A DNA stretch of 64,000 bases from assembly GCA_015059715.1 (NCBI GenBank), contig SUZV01000011.1:38760-102759 (forward strand), in the 5' to 3' direction. A program made the translations under genes and the position numbers. The DNA comes from Rikenellaceae bacterium (GTDB lineage: Bacteria; Bacteroidota; Bacteroidia; Bacteroidales; Rikenellaceae). Below the pieces are notes generated by a model. That model worked only from the letters and a program-made list of their open reading frames with translations. It ran no database searches and was not told the DNA's origin. Below, in pieces: positions 1 through 8,841 of the stretch (position 1 is the first letter of the stretch; the number at the start of each line of letters is the position of its first letter).

Positions 1-2129
1 CCCGTTACCGCTTCGGCCATCAGTGCCTCGCCGTTATATATCACATAACGAGTATTTAGTGCCGCCAACACCTCACTATCCAAGCCGCGCAAGTATCTAT
101 CTATAACCTCCTGATAACGTCCCAACTTAGCACCATGATATCCTCCCACCGAGCGGTGGAAATACGAGGCACGAGCACTATTAAATGGGTCTGACGTAAG
201 GTCTAACACTCTATAGCCAAGCTCCTCGTCAGCCATAATCACTCTATCAGCCTCGGTTGCCACGATATCGGTAGGTGCTGCATCACTCCACTTATCATCG
301 TATATATATCGCTGCGCTACGCCCCCTAAATCGCAAAATATCAGCACACCAACCATAGCCACTAAGCCCGCCTTGAGGCCCTTGCGTATACCCTCTCCGC
401 TACGCTCACGAAGTGTAAGATAGGCGATTAACAACGCAGCAGCCACTGCCGTGTACAGCAACGTGCGCCACGCATCGGCCATAAGCACACTACGCCTGCC
501 CGAGATAACCGCCTCCTTAAGCTGCTCAACCCAGAGCCTATCGCCCAATGCCTCGGTCATACCCTTTGTGCCGTAGTCTGCCATGAGCATCATGGCCACA
601 ACCGCAACGGCGATAACTCCGAAGCATATCGCCACACGCTTTATCAGAGCCATAGCACTCAACTCGCTACGCATCAATGCCCAGAGCCCCATTACCGCCA
701 TCAGTGGAGCTATCCACTCAACGACGACCAATGCCATAGATACCGTTCTAAAGCTCTTATATCCAGGCAGGACATCATACAACACCTCGTATATAGGCAA
801 TACGTTTGCTCCCCAAGCCATAACCACCATAACCAAGGCCACCACAACCAACCATGCCATATCGCGCCAACGTAGGAGCGTCAGCGACACAAGGGCCAGG
901 AGTATAACCACCGCACCGAGGTAGGTAGGGCCAGCAGTATAAGGCTGCTTACCCCAATAGTTCGTTGCGTAGGACCACGCCTTATCGGCACGCTGGGCGT
1001 AATACTCTTCGGCACGCTGCATAAGCATCTCGTCACCACTCTCAAGCATCGCCACGACATCGCTACGGCGCACCGCAGGCTCTATGCTCGCTATCTCCTT
1101 CGTCAGGTCATCTATAGCGTCATTAAAGAGCGACATCTGCACACTCTGACCCTGCAAGAGCTCTACAGCTTGCCTGTTTATATCGCTCGAACTGCCACCC
1201 ATATAGTTTGGCACCAACATATTAAGGCTCTCGCCTATGCCATAGCTCCACGCAGTGTTGTAGGCTATCTTCTCCTCGCGCGACTCGGCCTCCGAACTAC
1301 TCTCGCTCACACCTCGCGTTGTATACTTCTGATGCTCGGCAGTGTACCATAGAGGTGCCAAGTTGGAGCCTACGGCTAAGAGTGCCGCTATAGCCAAGAG
1401 TGCCGAACTCTTCATAAAGTGGCGCAACAGACCCCCTCTCCAGGCTACACACAACTCGCCCACCCACAGTGCTACGCAGGCAATCAGGAAGTAGTATGTC
1501 ACCTGCGGATGGTTAGCACCAAGCTCCAACGAGCCAAAGAGAGCGGCCAACGATGCACCGACCCACATATTGCGTCGCAAGGCATACCATACGCTACCTA
1601 CAAGCGGTGGCGCATATACCAAAGCCCACATCTTGGTGATGTGTCCAGCATCGATGATTAAGAAGAAGTAGGTTGATAATCCATAGGCTAAACCTGCGAC
1701 GATGCCAATCCAGGGGTTGACACCCATAAGCACTACGGCCACCATCATCAGCACCATAGCCCATAGTGTCATATTTGCTGGCGAATCTATGACCTTAATC
1801 AGAGGTGCTGCCGTGCGCTTAACATACTGCTCGGGATACTCTACATCGATAAGATATGCGGGCATTCCCGAGAACATCGAACCTGTCCACTGGGGGTCTT
1901 CGCCCACACTTTTGCGATGCTCCTTGATATCTTGCGACATTCCTGCATACTGCGCAATATCGCCCTGCGAAAGCGACCTTCCATCTATCTGAGGAGCGTA
2001 GAAGTGGTAATCTATAGCACAGAAACATAACACCCCGACAATCCAGGGTGCTACAGCACTAAGCACACGCCTAAGCGTATCTCTACGTTTCACTTCGCCA
2101 CCCTTAGTTTCGACACTCTGCACATTCAT
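1..2129 (-). CDS. YfhO family multi-pass membrane protein (3' end outside window)
   Basis: The minus strand stays open from an ATG at 2127-2129 to the window edge, giving 709 residues with no stop. The translation is rich in hydrophobic helices and has the loop GLSTYFFLIIDAGHITKMWA followed by NHPQVTYYF; this G-x-x-x-x-K plus NHxQxTYY arrangement is typical of Bacteroidota YfhO-family proteins. YfhO of Gram-positives acts on lipid-linked sugars for wall or teichoic acid glycosylation; the role in Bacteroidota is unproven. About 800-850 residues is usual, so the missing part is the C-terminal periplasmic end. A TAnnTTTG-type promoter lies just upstream at 2155-2162 on the same strand. The gene diverges from the prenyl synthase gene. 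Family confident, substrate unknown. Confidence 0.85.
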   Translation of the reverse strand, partial: MNVQSVETKGGEVKRRDTLRRVLSAVAPWIVGVLCFCAIDYHFYAPQIDGRSLSQGDIAQYAGMSQDIKEHRKSVGEDPQWTGSMFSGMPAYLIDVEYPEQYVKRTAAPLIKVIDSPANMTLWAMVLMMVAVVLMGVNPWIGIVAGLAYGLSTYFFLIIDAGHITKMWALVYAPPLVGSVWYALRRNMWVGASLAALFGSLELGANHPQVTYYFLIACVALWVGELCVAWRGGLLRHFMKSSALLAIAALLAVGSNLAPLWYTAEHQKYTTRGVSESSSEAESREEKIAYNTAWSYGIGESLNMLVPNYMGGSSSDINRQAVELLQGQSVQMSLFNDAIDDLTKEIASIEPAVRRSDVVAMLESGDEMLMQRAEEYYAQRADKAWSYATNYWGKQPYTAGPTYLGAVVILLALVSLTLLRWRDMAWLVVVALVMVVMAWGANVLPIYEVLYDVLPGYKSFRTVSMALVVVEWIAPLMAVMGLWALMRSELSAMALIKRVAICFGVIAVAVVAMMLMADYGTKGMTEALGDRLWVEQLKEAVISGRRSVLMADAWRTLLYTAVAAALLIAYLTLRERSGEGIRKGLKAGLVAMVGVLIFCDLGGVAQRYIYDDKWSDAAPTDIVATEADRVIMADEELGYRVLDLTSDPFNSARASYFHRSVGGYHGAKLGRYQEVIDRYLRGLDSEVLAALNTRYVIYNGEALMAEAVT

Positions 2130-2154
2130 ACCTTTCAAAAGAATAATAATCGGA

Positions 2155-2162
2155 CAAAGTTA
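2155..2162 (-). promoter_or_regulatory. -7 promoter element for the YfhO-type gene
   Basis: The minus strand reads TAACTTTG, matching the Bacteroidota -7 consensus TAnnTTTG, 26 bases before the ATG. No clear -33 TTG was seen. Confidence 0.55.
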
Positions 2163-2234
2163 CAAAAAATTTACAAAAAACGACTACATAACCTTAATTT
2201 TTAACCAACTGCTACAACTTATCAAAAAAAGCGT

Positions 2235-2242
2235 TATCTTTG
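2235..2242 (+). promoter_or_regulatory. -7 promoter element for the prenyl synthase operon
   Basis: TATCTTTG matches TAnnTTTG. Transcription would begin near 2249, giving a leader of about 34 nt before the ATG at 2283. Confidence 0.65.
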
Positions 2243-2282
2243 TATGTTATATTAAGACATAAGCAGAAACCAAAAATAAGAG

Positions 2283-3290
2283 ATGATTTCTATCAACGAC
2301 ATACGCCGTCCTATTGCCAAGGACCTCGAAGCCTTCGACAGCTTTGTTGCAGACAACTTCTCTGCCGAAGGCGAGATGCTTCAAGATATGCTAACCTACG
2401 CACTCTCGTCGCGCGGCAAGGGCGTACGCCCTATGCTCACCCTGCTGAGCGCATCGCTCCACAGCCCCACAGCTACCGAGGCTGCGACAGACGAAAGACA
2501 CTGCTCGAAGCGCACCTACTTAGCAGCCATGCTTGTCGAGATGATACACACCGCCTCGCTTATCCACGACGATGTTCTCGACTCGGCAGACGAGCGTCGC
2601 GGACGGCCCTCGATAAACGCCAAGTGGCAGAGCAACATGGCCGTCATACTCGGGGATTATATCTTGGCACGCACTATGGCCTTGGGCATGGCCTCGGCGC
2701 AGTATGACCTTATGTCCTACATAGGCACCGCTATGGCTACCCTCTGCGAAGGCGAGGTTCTACAGAGCCAGCATGCCGAGCGTTTCGACACCACACGCGA
2801 TGACTACTTCGACATCATCTACCGCAAGACGGCGAGTCTCTTGGGCGTAAGTGCCGCCCTCGGAGCTCTGTCGGTAGGTGCCGACAGAGAGCAGGTGGAC
2901 CGTATGCGTAAGTTTGGCGAGGCAATAGGCATAGCCTTCCAGATTCAGGATGATATCCTCGACTATCGCCGCGACAATAATACGGGCAAGCCCTCGAATA
3001 ACGACCTGCGCGAGCATAAGATTACGCTACCACTCATAGGCGTAATCGAGCAGGCCACACCCGAGGAGAGAGAGAGAATTATCGAGCTTCTACGCCGTTG
3101 CCACGAGGATAACGAGGCGGTAGATAGGCTCCAGAACATCGTCACCGAGCGTGGCGGCATAGAGTACGCCACAGAGGCTATGCAGGCATACCTCTCCAGA
3201 GCCCTGCACCTGCTGTCAAAGTATCCCGAGAGCGACTATCGCAACTCTATGATGTCGCTCTGCCAGTTTATCGCCGAGAGAGATATATAA
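2283..3290 (+). CDS. Polyprenyl (all-trans) diphosphate synthase
   Basis: A 335-residue trans-isoprenyl diphosphate synthase that elongates farnesyl diphosphate with isopentenyl diphosphate to make the long chain of menaquinone or a related carrier. The first aspartate-rich motif is IHDDVLDSADERRG near residue 100 and the second is FQIQDDILDY near residue 220, both intact and binding Mg-diphosphate. GKGVRP near residue 50 is the usual IPP-binding segment. Length fits the IspB/octaprenyl class. The ATG at 2283 gives the natural N-terminus; an overlapping frame from 2240 is a shadow. The downstream transporter starts 36 bases later and is probably co-transcribed. Chain length cannot be read from sequence. 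Confidence 0.93.
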   Translation: MISINDIRRPIAKDLEAFDSFVADNFSAEGEMLQDMLTYALSSRGKGVRPMLTLLSASLHSPTATEAATDERHCSKRTYLAAMLVEMIHTASLIHDDVLDSADERRGRPSINAKWQSNMAVILGDYILARTMALGMASAQYDLMSYIGTAMATLCEGEVLQSQHAERFDTTRDDYFDIIYRKTASLLGVSAALGALSVGADREQVDRMRKFGEAIGIAFQIQDDILDYRRDNNTGKPSNNDLREHKITLPLIGVIEQATPEERERIIELLRRCHEDNEAVDRLQNIVTERGGIEYATEAMQAYLSRALHLLSKYPESDYRNSMMSLCQFIAERDI

Positions 3291-3326
3291 CAACCACCGA
3301 ACAATTAATAACCAAAACTAATCTAT

Positions 3327-4619
3327 ATGAGTACAGGAAAGAAAAACTACACGTTGGCCATCATCGTTATGATTCTACTCTTCGGAATGATATCGTTTGT
3401 AACCAACCTCGCATCGCCTATGGGTGATGTACTAAAGAACCAGTTTAACGTAGCTAACTGGATGGGTACACTCGGTGTATTTGCCAACTTTATCGCCTAT
3501 GCCATTATGGGTATCCCAGCAGGTAATCTCCTCCAGAAGCGAGGCTACAAGTTTACTGCTTTGGTTGCCGTAGCTGTAGGTTTCTGCGGTGTAGGCGTTC
3601 AGACCATCGCAGGCCTCTTGGATGGCAACCTCGCCTTCGGAGTCTACCTCCTCGGTGCCTTCATTGCCGGATTCTCGATGTGTATGCTCAACATCGTTGT
3701 CAACCCTATGCTTAACAAGCTTGCAGGTGGTGGCAACAAGGGTAACCAGCTCCTCCAGATTGGCGGTTCGTTTAACTCACTTATGGGTACTGCCGTAATC
3801 TTCCTCACAGGAGTCTTTGTCCCCAGCATCGTTAATGCCGAGATTAAGCAGGTATTCCCATTGATGTTTATCGCCTTGGCAATCTTTGCCCTCGCCTTTA
3901 TCGTTATCCTTATGACCTACATCCCTGAGAGCGAGAGCGTCGTTAAGAACTCGGAGCAGCCTAAGGAGCAGTATGGCCCAATGTCGTTCCGCCACTTTGT
4001 GTTGGGAGCTGTGGCCATCTTCATCTATGTAGGTGTCGAGGTGGGTATCCCTAACGTTTTGCAGAAGTGGTTGCAGAATGGCGGTCTTTCGGTTGAGAGT
4101 GGTGCCGAGGGTATTGCTGCAACGGTGGCCGCTACCTACTGGCTGCTTATGCTTGTAGGCCGTCTTACAGGTGCTGCGCTGGGTGCTAAGGTATCGGCAA
4201 AGTCTATGCTCACAGCCGTATCGGTTATCGGTCTTGGCCTTGTACTCGGAGCTATCTTCCTCGACCCTGCCATCAGCGTTAACCTGCCAGTATTTAAGGG
4301 CACTGCGGGCTTCGGCATGGAGAATGTGCCTATCAACGCTGCGCTGTTGGTATTGTGTGGCCTCTGCACCTCGGTGATGTGGGGTGGCATCTTTAACCTC
4401 GCTGTTGAGGGCCTTGGCAAGTATACCGAGAAGGCATCGGGTATCTTTATGGCACTTGTTTGCGGTGGTGGTATCCTTCCACTGTTGCAGAACTACGTTG
4501 TAGACCTTGCAGGCAACTACCTCGTCAGCTACTGGGTTATCGTCGCAGGCCTCGTCTTCTTGCTCTACTATGCACTTGTAGGCTCTAAGAATGTAAATAA
4601 AGATATTCCTACCGAGTAG
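3327..4619 (+). CDS. MFS transporter, FucP/GluP-like (sugar/H+ symport family)
   Basis: A 430-residue inner-membrane protein with about 12 hydrophobic helices and an MFS-type loop GNLLQKRGYKFT between helices 2 and 3. The N-terminal pattern GMISFVTNLASPM and the GGSFNSLMGTAVIF segment resemble the fucose:H+ symporter group found widely in Bacteroidota for hexose or amino-sugar uptake. Substrate is not evident: no sugar kinase or isomerase gene lies nearby. It follows the prenyl synthase by 36 bases without a clear promoter and is closed by a rho-independent terminator at 4642-4676. Confidence 0.88.
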   Translation: MSTGKKNYTLAIIVMILLFGMISFVTNLASPMGDVLKNQFNVANWMGTLGVFANFIAYAIMGIPAGNLLQKRGYKFTALVAVAVGFCGVGVQTIAGLLDGNLAFGVYLLGAFIAGFSMCMLNIVVNPMLNKLAGGGNKGNQLLQIGGSFNSLMGTAVIFLTGVFVPSIVNAEIKQVFPLMFIALAIFALAFIVILMTYIPESESVVKNSEQPKEQYGPMSFRHFVLGAVAIFIYVGVEVGIPNVLQKWLQNGGLSVESGAEGIAATVAATYWLLMLVGRLTGAALGAKVSAKSMLTAVSVIGLGLVLGAIFLDPAISVNLPVFKGTAGFGMENVPINAALLVLCGLCTSVMWGGIFNLAVEGLGKYTEKASGIFMALVCGGGILPLLQNYVVDLAGNYLVSYWVIVAGLVFLLYYALVGSKNVNKDIPTE

Positions 4620-4641
4620 GTCAACTCGCTATGAGGCTTAT

Positions 4642-4676
4642 ATCGGAGTCGGCACTTCGCTGACTCCGATTTTTTT
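4642..4676 (+). terminator. Rho-independent terminator after the MFS gene
   Basis: Nine-base stem ATCGGAGTC / GACTCCGAT with an 11-base loop, followed directly by TTTTTT. Confidence 0.85.
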
Positions 4677-4843
4677 GCTACTCTGGGGAGTTTGGACAAA
4701 AAACTTTTTTGGGAGTAAGGGGGGAATAAATCTCTGTGAGGTTATTTACAAGGCATCTGCCGCCCTGATATGGGAGCATGGCTACGTAGAGGTAAAATTA
4801 TATGTAACAAGAGTACATCGGCCGACATTATTACATATAAAAG

Positions 4844-4875
4844 TTGCCAACTATGACAAAATGTCACTATCTTTG
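4844..4875 (+). promoter_or_regulatory. Housekeeping-type promoter upstream of groES
   Basis: TTG at 4844-4846 is followed after 21 bases by TATCTTTG at 4868-4875, a fair match to the Bacteroidota -33/-7 promoter. The leader to groES would be about 100 nt. Confidence 0.55.
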
Positions 4876-4898
4876 CGTTGATTTGGCACGAAAGTAGT

Positions 4899-4916
4899 TT
4901 TGGCACAAAGATTGCC
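4899..4916 (+). promoter_or_regulatory. Sigma-54-like -24/-12 promoter for groES-groEL
   Basis: TTTGGCACAAAGATTGCC contains TGGCAC-N5-TTGC, i.e. GG (4902-4903), exactly ten bases, then GC (4914-4915), which is the RpoN signature. A related half TTTGGCACGAAAG lies 17 bases upstream at 4882-4894 but lacks the -12 TTGC. Predicted start near 4926, leaving about a 58-nt leader. Use by RpoN is inference. Confidence 0.55.
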
Positions 4917-4984
4917 GCGACATTCGTTCAAAACAGAAAATAGTATTTAAAAATAGTATTTAAAACATAAAAAAGAAGTAGACT

Positions 4985-5257
4985 ATGGCAGTAAGACCAC
5001 TATCAGACCGCGTATTGGTAAAGCCCAATCCGGCAGAGGAGAGAACCGCAGGCGGCCTCTTCATCCCCGACACAGCAAAGGAGAAGCCCCTTATGGGTAA
5101 AGTTATCGCCGCAGGCCCTGGCACCTCAGAGATAAAAATGGAGGTTAAGGTGGGCGACGTGGTGATGTATGGCAAGTATGCAGGTACGGAGCTTAACTAC
5201 GAGGGAGAAGACTACCTCGTAATGAAGCAGTCGGACATCATCGCAGTTATCGAGTAA
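4985..5257 (+). CDS. groES: Co-chaperonin GroES (Hsp10)
   Basis: A 90-residue GroES with the conserved start VRPLSDRVLVKPNPAEE, the mobile loop RTAGGLFIPDTAKEKP (about residues 19-34) and the GDVVMYGKYAG segment. It forms the heptameric lid of GroEL in the cytoplasm. It sits 37 bases ahead of groEL in the standard operon. The ATG at 4985 is the only start that fits the family. The promoter region upstream combines a housekeeping -7 element and a sigma-54-like site, and no CIRCE operator. Confidence 0.98.
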   Translation: MAVRPLSDRVLVKPNPAEERTAGGLFIPDTAKEKPLMGKVIAAGPGTSEIKMEVKVGDVVMYGKYAGTELNYEGEDYLVMKQSDIIAVIE

Positions 5258-5294
5258 AGAGTGAAGATTTTTAATTAGTAATCAGAGATTAATC

Positions 5295-6926
5295 ATGGCA
5301 AAGGAGATTAGATATAACGTAGAGGCTCGCGAGCTTCTTAAGGAGGGCGTAGATGCACTATGCAACGCCGTAAAGGTGACACTCGGCCCTAAGGGTCGCA
5401 ATGTTATCATCGACAAGAAGTTCGGCGCACCACAGGTAACCAAGGATGGTGTTACCGTAGCCAAGGAGGTCGAGCTAGAGGATACATTCGCAAATATGGG
5501 TGCTCAGATGGTACGCGAGGTAGCGTCAAAGACAAACGACGATGCTGGTGATGGTACAACAACAGCTACTGTACTTGCACAGTCACTTATCTCGGTAGGT
5601 ATCAAGAACGTAACCGCAGGTGCTAACCCTATGGACCTTAAGCGCGGTATCGATGCTGCCGTAGCTAAGGTTGTCGAGTCGCTCAAGGCACAGAGCCAGG
5701 TTGTAGGCTCAGACTTCGACAAGATTGAGCAGGTGGCTACAATCTCGGCAAACAACGACTCTAAGATTGGTAAGCTTATCGCCGAGGCTATGGCTAAGGT
5801 TAATAACGAGGGCGTTATCACCGTCGAGGAGGCTAAGGGCACCGAGACTCACGTAGATGTTGTCGAGGGTATGCAGTTCGACCGTGGCTACATCTCGGCA
5901 TACTTCATCACCGACACCGAGAAGATGGAGGCACAGCTCGACAAGCCATACATCCTTATCACCGACAAGAAGGTGTCGACAATGAAGGAGATTATGGGCA
6001 TCCTTGAGCCAGTGGCACAGAGTGGCCGCTCGCTGCTTATCATCGCCGAGGATGTTGATGGCGAGGCACTCTCGGCCTTGGTTGTCAACAAGCTACGTGG
6101 CACACTCAAGATTGCAGCATGTAAGGCTCCAGGCTTCGGCGACCGCCGCAAGGAGATGCTCGAGGATATCGCAACCCTCACAGGTGCAACGGTCATCTCT
6201 ACCGATAAGGGTATGAAGATTGAGGATGCAGGCCTTGAGGCTCTTGGTACGGCCGAGAAGGTGACCCTCAATAAGGAGAATACCACCATCGTCGATGGTG
6301 CTGGCTCTAAGGAGGCTATCGCAGCACGTGTTCAGCAGATTCGCGCCTCTATCGAGAATGCATCATCGGATTACGACCGCGAGAAGCTTCAGGAGCGTCT
6401 TGCTAAGCTTGCAGGTGGCGTTGCAGTGTTGTATGTAGGTGCTGCTACCGAGGTTGAGATGAAGGAGAAGAAGGATCGCGTAGATGATGCCTTGGCCGCT
6501 ACACGTGCAGCTGTCGAGGAGGGTATCGTTCCTGGTGGTGGTGTGGCCTATATCCGTGCCGTAGCATCGCTCGATGGCCTCAAGGGCGAGAATGACGACC
6601 AGACTACAGGTATTCAGATTGTTAAGCGCGCTATCGAGGAGCCACTGCGCCAGATTGTTGCCAATGCTGGTGGCGAGGGTTCTGTAGTTGTCAATAAGGT
6701 TAAGGAGGGCAGCGGAGCCTTTGGTTACAATGCTCGTGACGACAGATATGAGGATATGCTCGCAGCAGGTATTATCGACCCAACGAAGGTGTCGCGCGTA
6801 GCCTTGGAGAATGCAGCCTCTATAGCCTCAATGTTCCTCACTACGGAGTGCGTACTTGCCGAGAAGAAGGAGGATAATCCTCTTCCAGGCATGCCTGCAG
6901 GCGCAGGAATGGGCGGCATGATGTAA
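5295..6926 (+). CDS. groEL: Chaperonin GroEL (Hsp60)
   Basis: A 543-residue chaperonin, full length. The ATP-site [12 protein letters not shown] (about residues 86-97), the apical segment and the C-terminal glycine/methionine tail ending GAGMGGMM are present, as is [13 protein letters not shown] near residue 411. It folds substrate proteins together with GroES in the cytoplasm. The start [15 protein letters not shown] is canonical. A strong hairpin terminator of a family recurring in this window follows at 6954-6993. Confidence 0.99.
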   Translation: MAKEIRYNVEARELLKEGVDALCNAVKVTLGPKGRNVIIDKKFGAPQVTKDGVTVAKEVELEDTFANMGAQMVREVASKTNDDAGDGTTTATVLAQSLISVGIKNVTAGANPMDLKRGIDAAVAKVVESLKAQSQVVGSDFDKIEQVATISANNDSKIGKLIAEAMAKVNNEGVITVEEAKGTETHVDVVEGMQFDRGYISAYFITDTEKMEAQLDKPYILITDKKVSTMKEIMGILEPVAQSGRSLLIIAEDVDGEALSALVVNKLRGTLKIAACKAPGFGDRRKEMLEDIATLTGATVISTDKGMKIEDAGLEALGTAEKVTLNKENTTIVDGAGSKEAIAARVQQIRASIENASSDYDREKLQERLAKLAGGVAVLYVGAATEVEMKEKKDRVDDALAATRAAVEEGIVPGGGVAYIRAVASLDGLKGENDDQTTGIQIVKRAIEEPLRQIVANAGGEGSVVVNKVKEGSGAFGYNARDDRYEDMLAAGIIDPTKVSRVALENAASIASMFLTTECVLAEKKEDNPLPGMPAGAGMGGMM

Positions 6927-6953
6927 TAGGGAGAGATTCCAAGTGACTGGTAA

Positions 6954-6993
6954 GGGGGTGACAAAAAGGTAAATTTGTCATCCCCTCTCTTTT
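6954..6993 (+). terminator. Terminator hairpin after groEL (GTGAC family, copy 1)
   Basis: Stem GGGGGTGACAAA / TTTGTCATCCCC (one G-U), loop AAGGTAAA, followed by TCTCTTTT. Member of a five-copy hairpin family with shared stem and loop sequence. Confidence 0.8.
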
Positions 6994-7034
6994 GGGAGTA
7001 CTTTGGCGTAGTGCCTATTGCCAAGATAATTCGT

Positions 7035-7067
7035 TAGCGGCAGTAGATGATGACTTATCACTGCAAA
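7035..7067. repeat. Isolated right-arm relic of the GTAC-apex palindrome family
   Basis: The segment with GCGGCAGTAGATGATGACTT and TATCACTGCAAA resembles the right arm of the complete element 120 bases downstream (GCCGCAGATGATGCCTTATC then ACAACAAA), so it is probably a decayed or partial copy. Confidence 0.5.
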
Positions 7068-7073
7068 GACCCC

Positions 7074-7203
7074 AATTTGTTGTCAGAAGGCATTAGATGT
7101 GGTGCTTCACAAAAGAAGACCTCTCAGGATAGTACACGTAGTACAGCCTGAGAGGTCTTACTTTTAGGGAAGTGCCGCAGATGATGCCTTATCACAACAA
7201 ATT
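7074..7203. repeat. GTAC-apex palindromic element, copy 1
   Basis: A 130-nt imperfect palindrome. Outer arms begin AATTTGTTGT and end ACAACAAATT; inner perfect 13-bp stem at 7116-7128 / 7147-7159; apex ATAGTAC-ACGTA-GTACAG with GTAC at 7132-7135 and 7141-7144. It fills the gap between the convergent groEL and minus-strand unknown gene, whose stop codon (7203-7205) overlaps the last arm base. Related to copies at 33730, 37330 and 51635. Confidence 0.75.
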
Positions 7204-7604
7204 TATAGGCGGAGCATTATATTATCCCCCGTCAATATACACAACTCGTGAGTGTGCGCATAGATAACACTCTCGCAACGAGATACCTCAACACGTAGAG
7301 GTAACAGCTCCTGAGGAATATCATCGTCGTAACCTAAATCAACAGGAAGGGTGTGGGGGATTATATATATATATAAGGTAAGGGCAGTAGCCGGCTGAGA
7401 GATAAGCTCTACCCTGCGACAGGGATTATAACCCTTAGGCGCAGACTTTAACTCAGCACCAACCTCGGCAACAATATCTCGATGCTTAAGCAACTCTATC
7501 TGCTCACCACCATCTATAACAGAGGCCATAACAACAATATTATACCTCCAAAATTCACTATAATCGGTATCTACAACTATACGATATACCCCCTTCGTAC
7601 TCAT
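7203..7604 (-). CDS. Hypothetical protein, 133 residues
   Basis: Unrecognised protein beginning MSTKGVYRIVVDTDY. It has no signal peptide or membrane segment, a mixed composition predicting beta strands, and a cysteine-containing C-terminal half (YNPCRRVELI, SRCESVIYAH, ELCILTGDN). I chose the ATG at 7602-7604 because the longer open frame back to 7658 (MQIITIFVAKFY) runs into the divergent promoter area of yceD. The 3' end abuts the palindromic element 7074-7203. Base composition is somewhat more AT-rich than its neighbours. No function is proposed. Confidence 0.6.
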   Translation of the reverse strand: MSTKGVYRIVVDTDYSEFWRYNIVVMASVIDGGEQIELLKHRDIVAEVGAELKSAPKGYNPCRRVELISQPATALTLYIYIIPHTLPVDLGYDDDIPQELLPLRVEVSRCESVIYAHTHELCILTGDNIMLRL

Positions 7605-7675
7605 ATCAAAAATATTTTTTGCGTAAAACTTTGCTACAAAAATAGTAATAATTTGCACATTTTAGTTTTTTATCG

Positions 7676-7683
7676 TAAATTTG
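7676..7683 (+). promoter_or_regulatory. -7 promoter element for yceD
   Basis: TAAATTTG matches TAnnTTTG with TTTG at 7648-7651 as possible -33. The expected start near 7690 leaves only about 12 nt before the ATG at 7702, and excludes the TTG at 7681 as start codon. Confidence 0.6.
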
Positions 7684-7701
7684 CAGACTATTTGTGCTGA
7701 A

Positions 7702-8274
7702 ATGGAGCAGATTGGGTTATACAAAATAGCCTACAAAGGACTAAAGGTAGGTAGCTATGACTTTGATTTTAAGGTAGATAACGCCCTATTTGAGGCGTTT
7801 GAAGCCGAGGATATCAAGGGCGGCAACTGCAACGTGCAGGTTAAACTGACACGCACAGAGGCAATGCTCGAACTAAACATCTCGATTAACGGCGAGGTGA
7901 TATGCGAGTGCGACAGATGTCTCGAAGACTGCCCAATAGCCATAGACTACAACGACAACCTCCTCGTGAAGTTCTCAGACGAGACTGACTACTACGATGG
8001 CGAGGTAATGTGGATATCCCCTGCCGAGGACATTGTCGACCTCACACAGTATATCTACGAAAGCATTGTACTATCGCTACCATACAGCCGAGTACACCAG
8101 GATGGTGAGTGCAACCCCGAAATGCTCGCATCATTCAGCGAGATAACAGAGGAAGAACTCCAAGCCCTCGAAGCCAAAGCTCAAGAGGCTGACGTAGTAG
8201 GCTTAGACGACAACTCACTATCCATACTCCAGGCCCTAAAACAACAGGCCGAAGCCGAAGAAAAAACCAAATAA
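7702..8274 (+). CDS. yceD: YceD/DUF177 family protein (23S rRNA accumulation)
   Basis: A 190-residue acidic protein with the DUF177 core ISINGEVICECDRCLEDCPIAIDY (two cysteines of a CxRC pair near residues 72-75) and an acidic C-terminus. In other bacteria YceD supports 23S rRNA levels and is encoded directly before rpmF and plsX, as here. I place the start at the ATG 7702; an upstream TTG at 7681 sits on the promoter. It is separated from rpmF by an unusual 330-base purine-rich spacer, so co-transcription is likely but the leader of rpmF is long. Confidence 0.85.
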   Translation: MEQIGLYKIAYKGLKVGSYDFDFKVDNALFEAFEAEDIKGGNCNVQVKLTRTEAMLELNISINGEVICECDRCLEDCPIAIDYNDNLLVKFSDETDYYDGEVMWISPAEDIVDLTQYIYESIVLSLPYSRVHQDGECNPEMLASFSEITEEELQALEAKAQEADVVGLDDNSLSILQALKQQAEAEEKTK

Positions 8275-8604
8275 CTCTCCCCCAAGGGGCCTAAACAAGG
8301 GGTAACCCAAGGGGTGCAGGTAGAGTGAGGGTGCAGGCAGAGTGAGAAAGCGTGAGAGTGAGGGGAAGCGAGTGAGAGTGAGAGCGCAAGGGAGAGAGAG
8401 GACGAGAGAAAGGACGAGAGGACAAAAGGCAAGAGTAAGAGCGATGCTTGTGTGAGAGCGAAAGAGGTGAAATGGCAAGAGCAGCACTCCAGAACAAAGA
8501 ACAAAGAACAGAGAAAATTTAGCATTAGGTTTGCAAGGTAGTGGTTCCGTCAGGCTACCGAACAGACAAAAGACAAACATAAAACTTAAAAACTATATTG
8601 TAAG
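8275..8604 (+). other. Purine-rich low-complexity spacer between yceD and rpmF
   Basis: No gene fits. From about 8320 to 8520 the plus strand is dominated by A and G, with degenerate GAGTGAGAG and GAGAAAGGACGAGAGG runs, preceded by three near-copies of CCAAGGGG (8282-8316). Minus-strand open frames here are just low-complexity Leu/Ser/Pro strings. Only the last approximately 80 bases look like ordinary leader sequence. Confidence 0.6.
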
Positions 8605-8790
8605 ATGGCACATCCTAAACACAAAGTCTCTTCAACACGTCGAGACAAGAGAAGAACTCACTACAAGGCTGTAGTTCCAACTGTAGTAACCTGCTCAAAC
8701 TGCGGTTCAGCAGTACTCTACCACCGCGTTTGCCCAGAGTGCGGCTTCTATCGCGGTAAGCTCGCAATCGAGAAGAAGGCAGCTGAGTAG
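8605..8790 (+). CDS. rpmF: 50S ribosomal protein L32
   Basis: A 61-residue L32 with start MAHPKHKVSSTRRDKRR and a zinc-ribbon formed by CSNC and CPEC (residues 31-34 and 44-47 approximately). It is a component of the large ribosomal subunit. It lies in the conserved yceD-rpmF-plsX order and is followed by a terminator that partly separates it from plsX. Confidence 0.97.
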   Translation: MAHPKHKVSSTRRDKRRTHYKAVVPTVVTCSNCGSAVLYHRVCPECGFYRGKLAIEKKAAE

Positions 8791-8805
8791 TCTTCAACAA
8801 CATCA

Positions 8806-8841
8806 AAAAGGAGCATACCGCATAGTCGGTTTGCTCCTTTT
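8806..8841 (+). terminator. Terminator after rpmF
   Basis: Stem AAAAGGAGCA / TGCTCCTTTT, ten base pairs, with the 3' arm supplying the U tract. Confidence 0.75.

Larger units (their letters stand above)
4677..4984 (+). other. Intergenic leader and promoter region of groES-groEL
   Basis: About 308 bases with no credible gene; a 68-codon open frame at 4675 crosses the terminator and both promoter elements and has no family resemblance. It holds a TTG-N21-TATCTTTG promoter, a pair of TTTGGCAC repeats and a sigma-54-like element, listed separately. No CIRCE (TTAGCACTC-N9-GAGTGCTAA) operator is present. Confidence 0.7.

Noticed and set aside
4675..4881. 68-codon plus-strand ORF before groES
   Set aside because: It begins in the MFS terminator and ends across the groES promoter elements; no homology features.
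7681..7701. TTG as start of yceD
   Set aside because: It lies in the -7 box TAAATTTG; the ATG at 7702 gives the usual N-terminus.
8181..8580. Three overlapping minus-strand open frames of 68-114 codons
   Set aside because: They are Leu/Ser/Pro low-complexity reads of the purine-rich spacer and have no family likeness or promoter.
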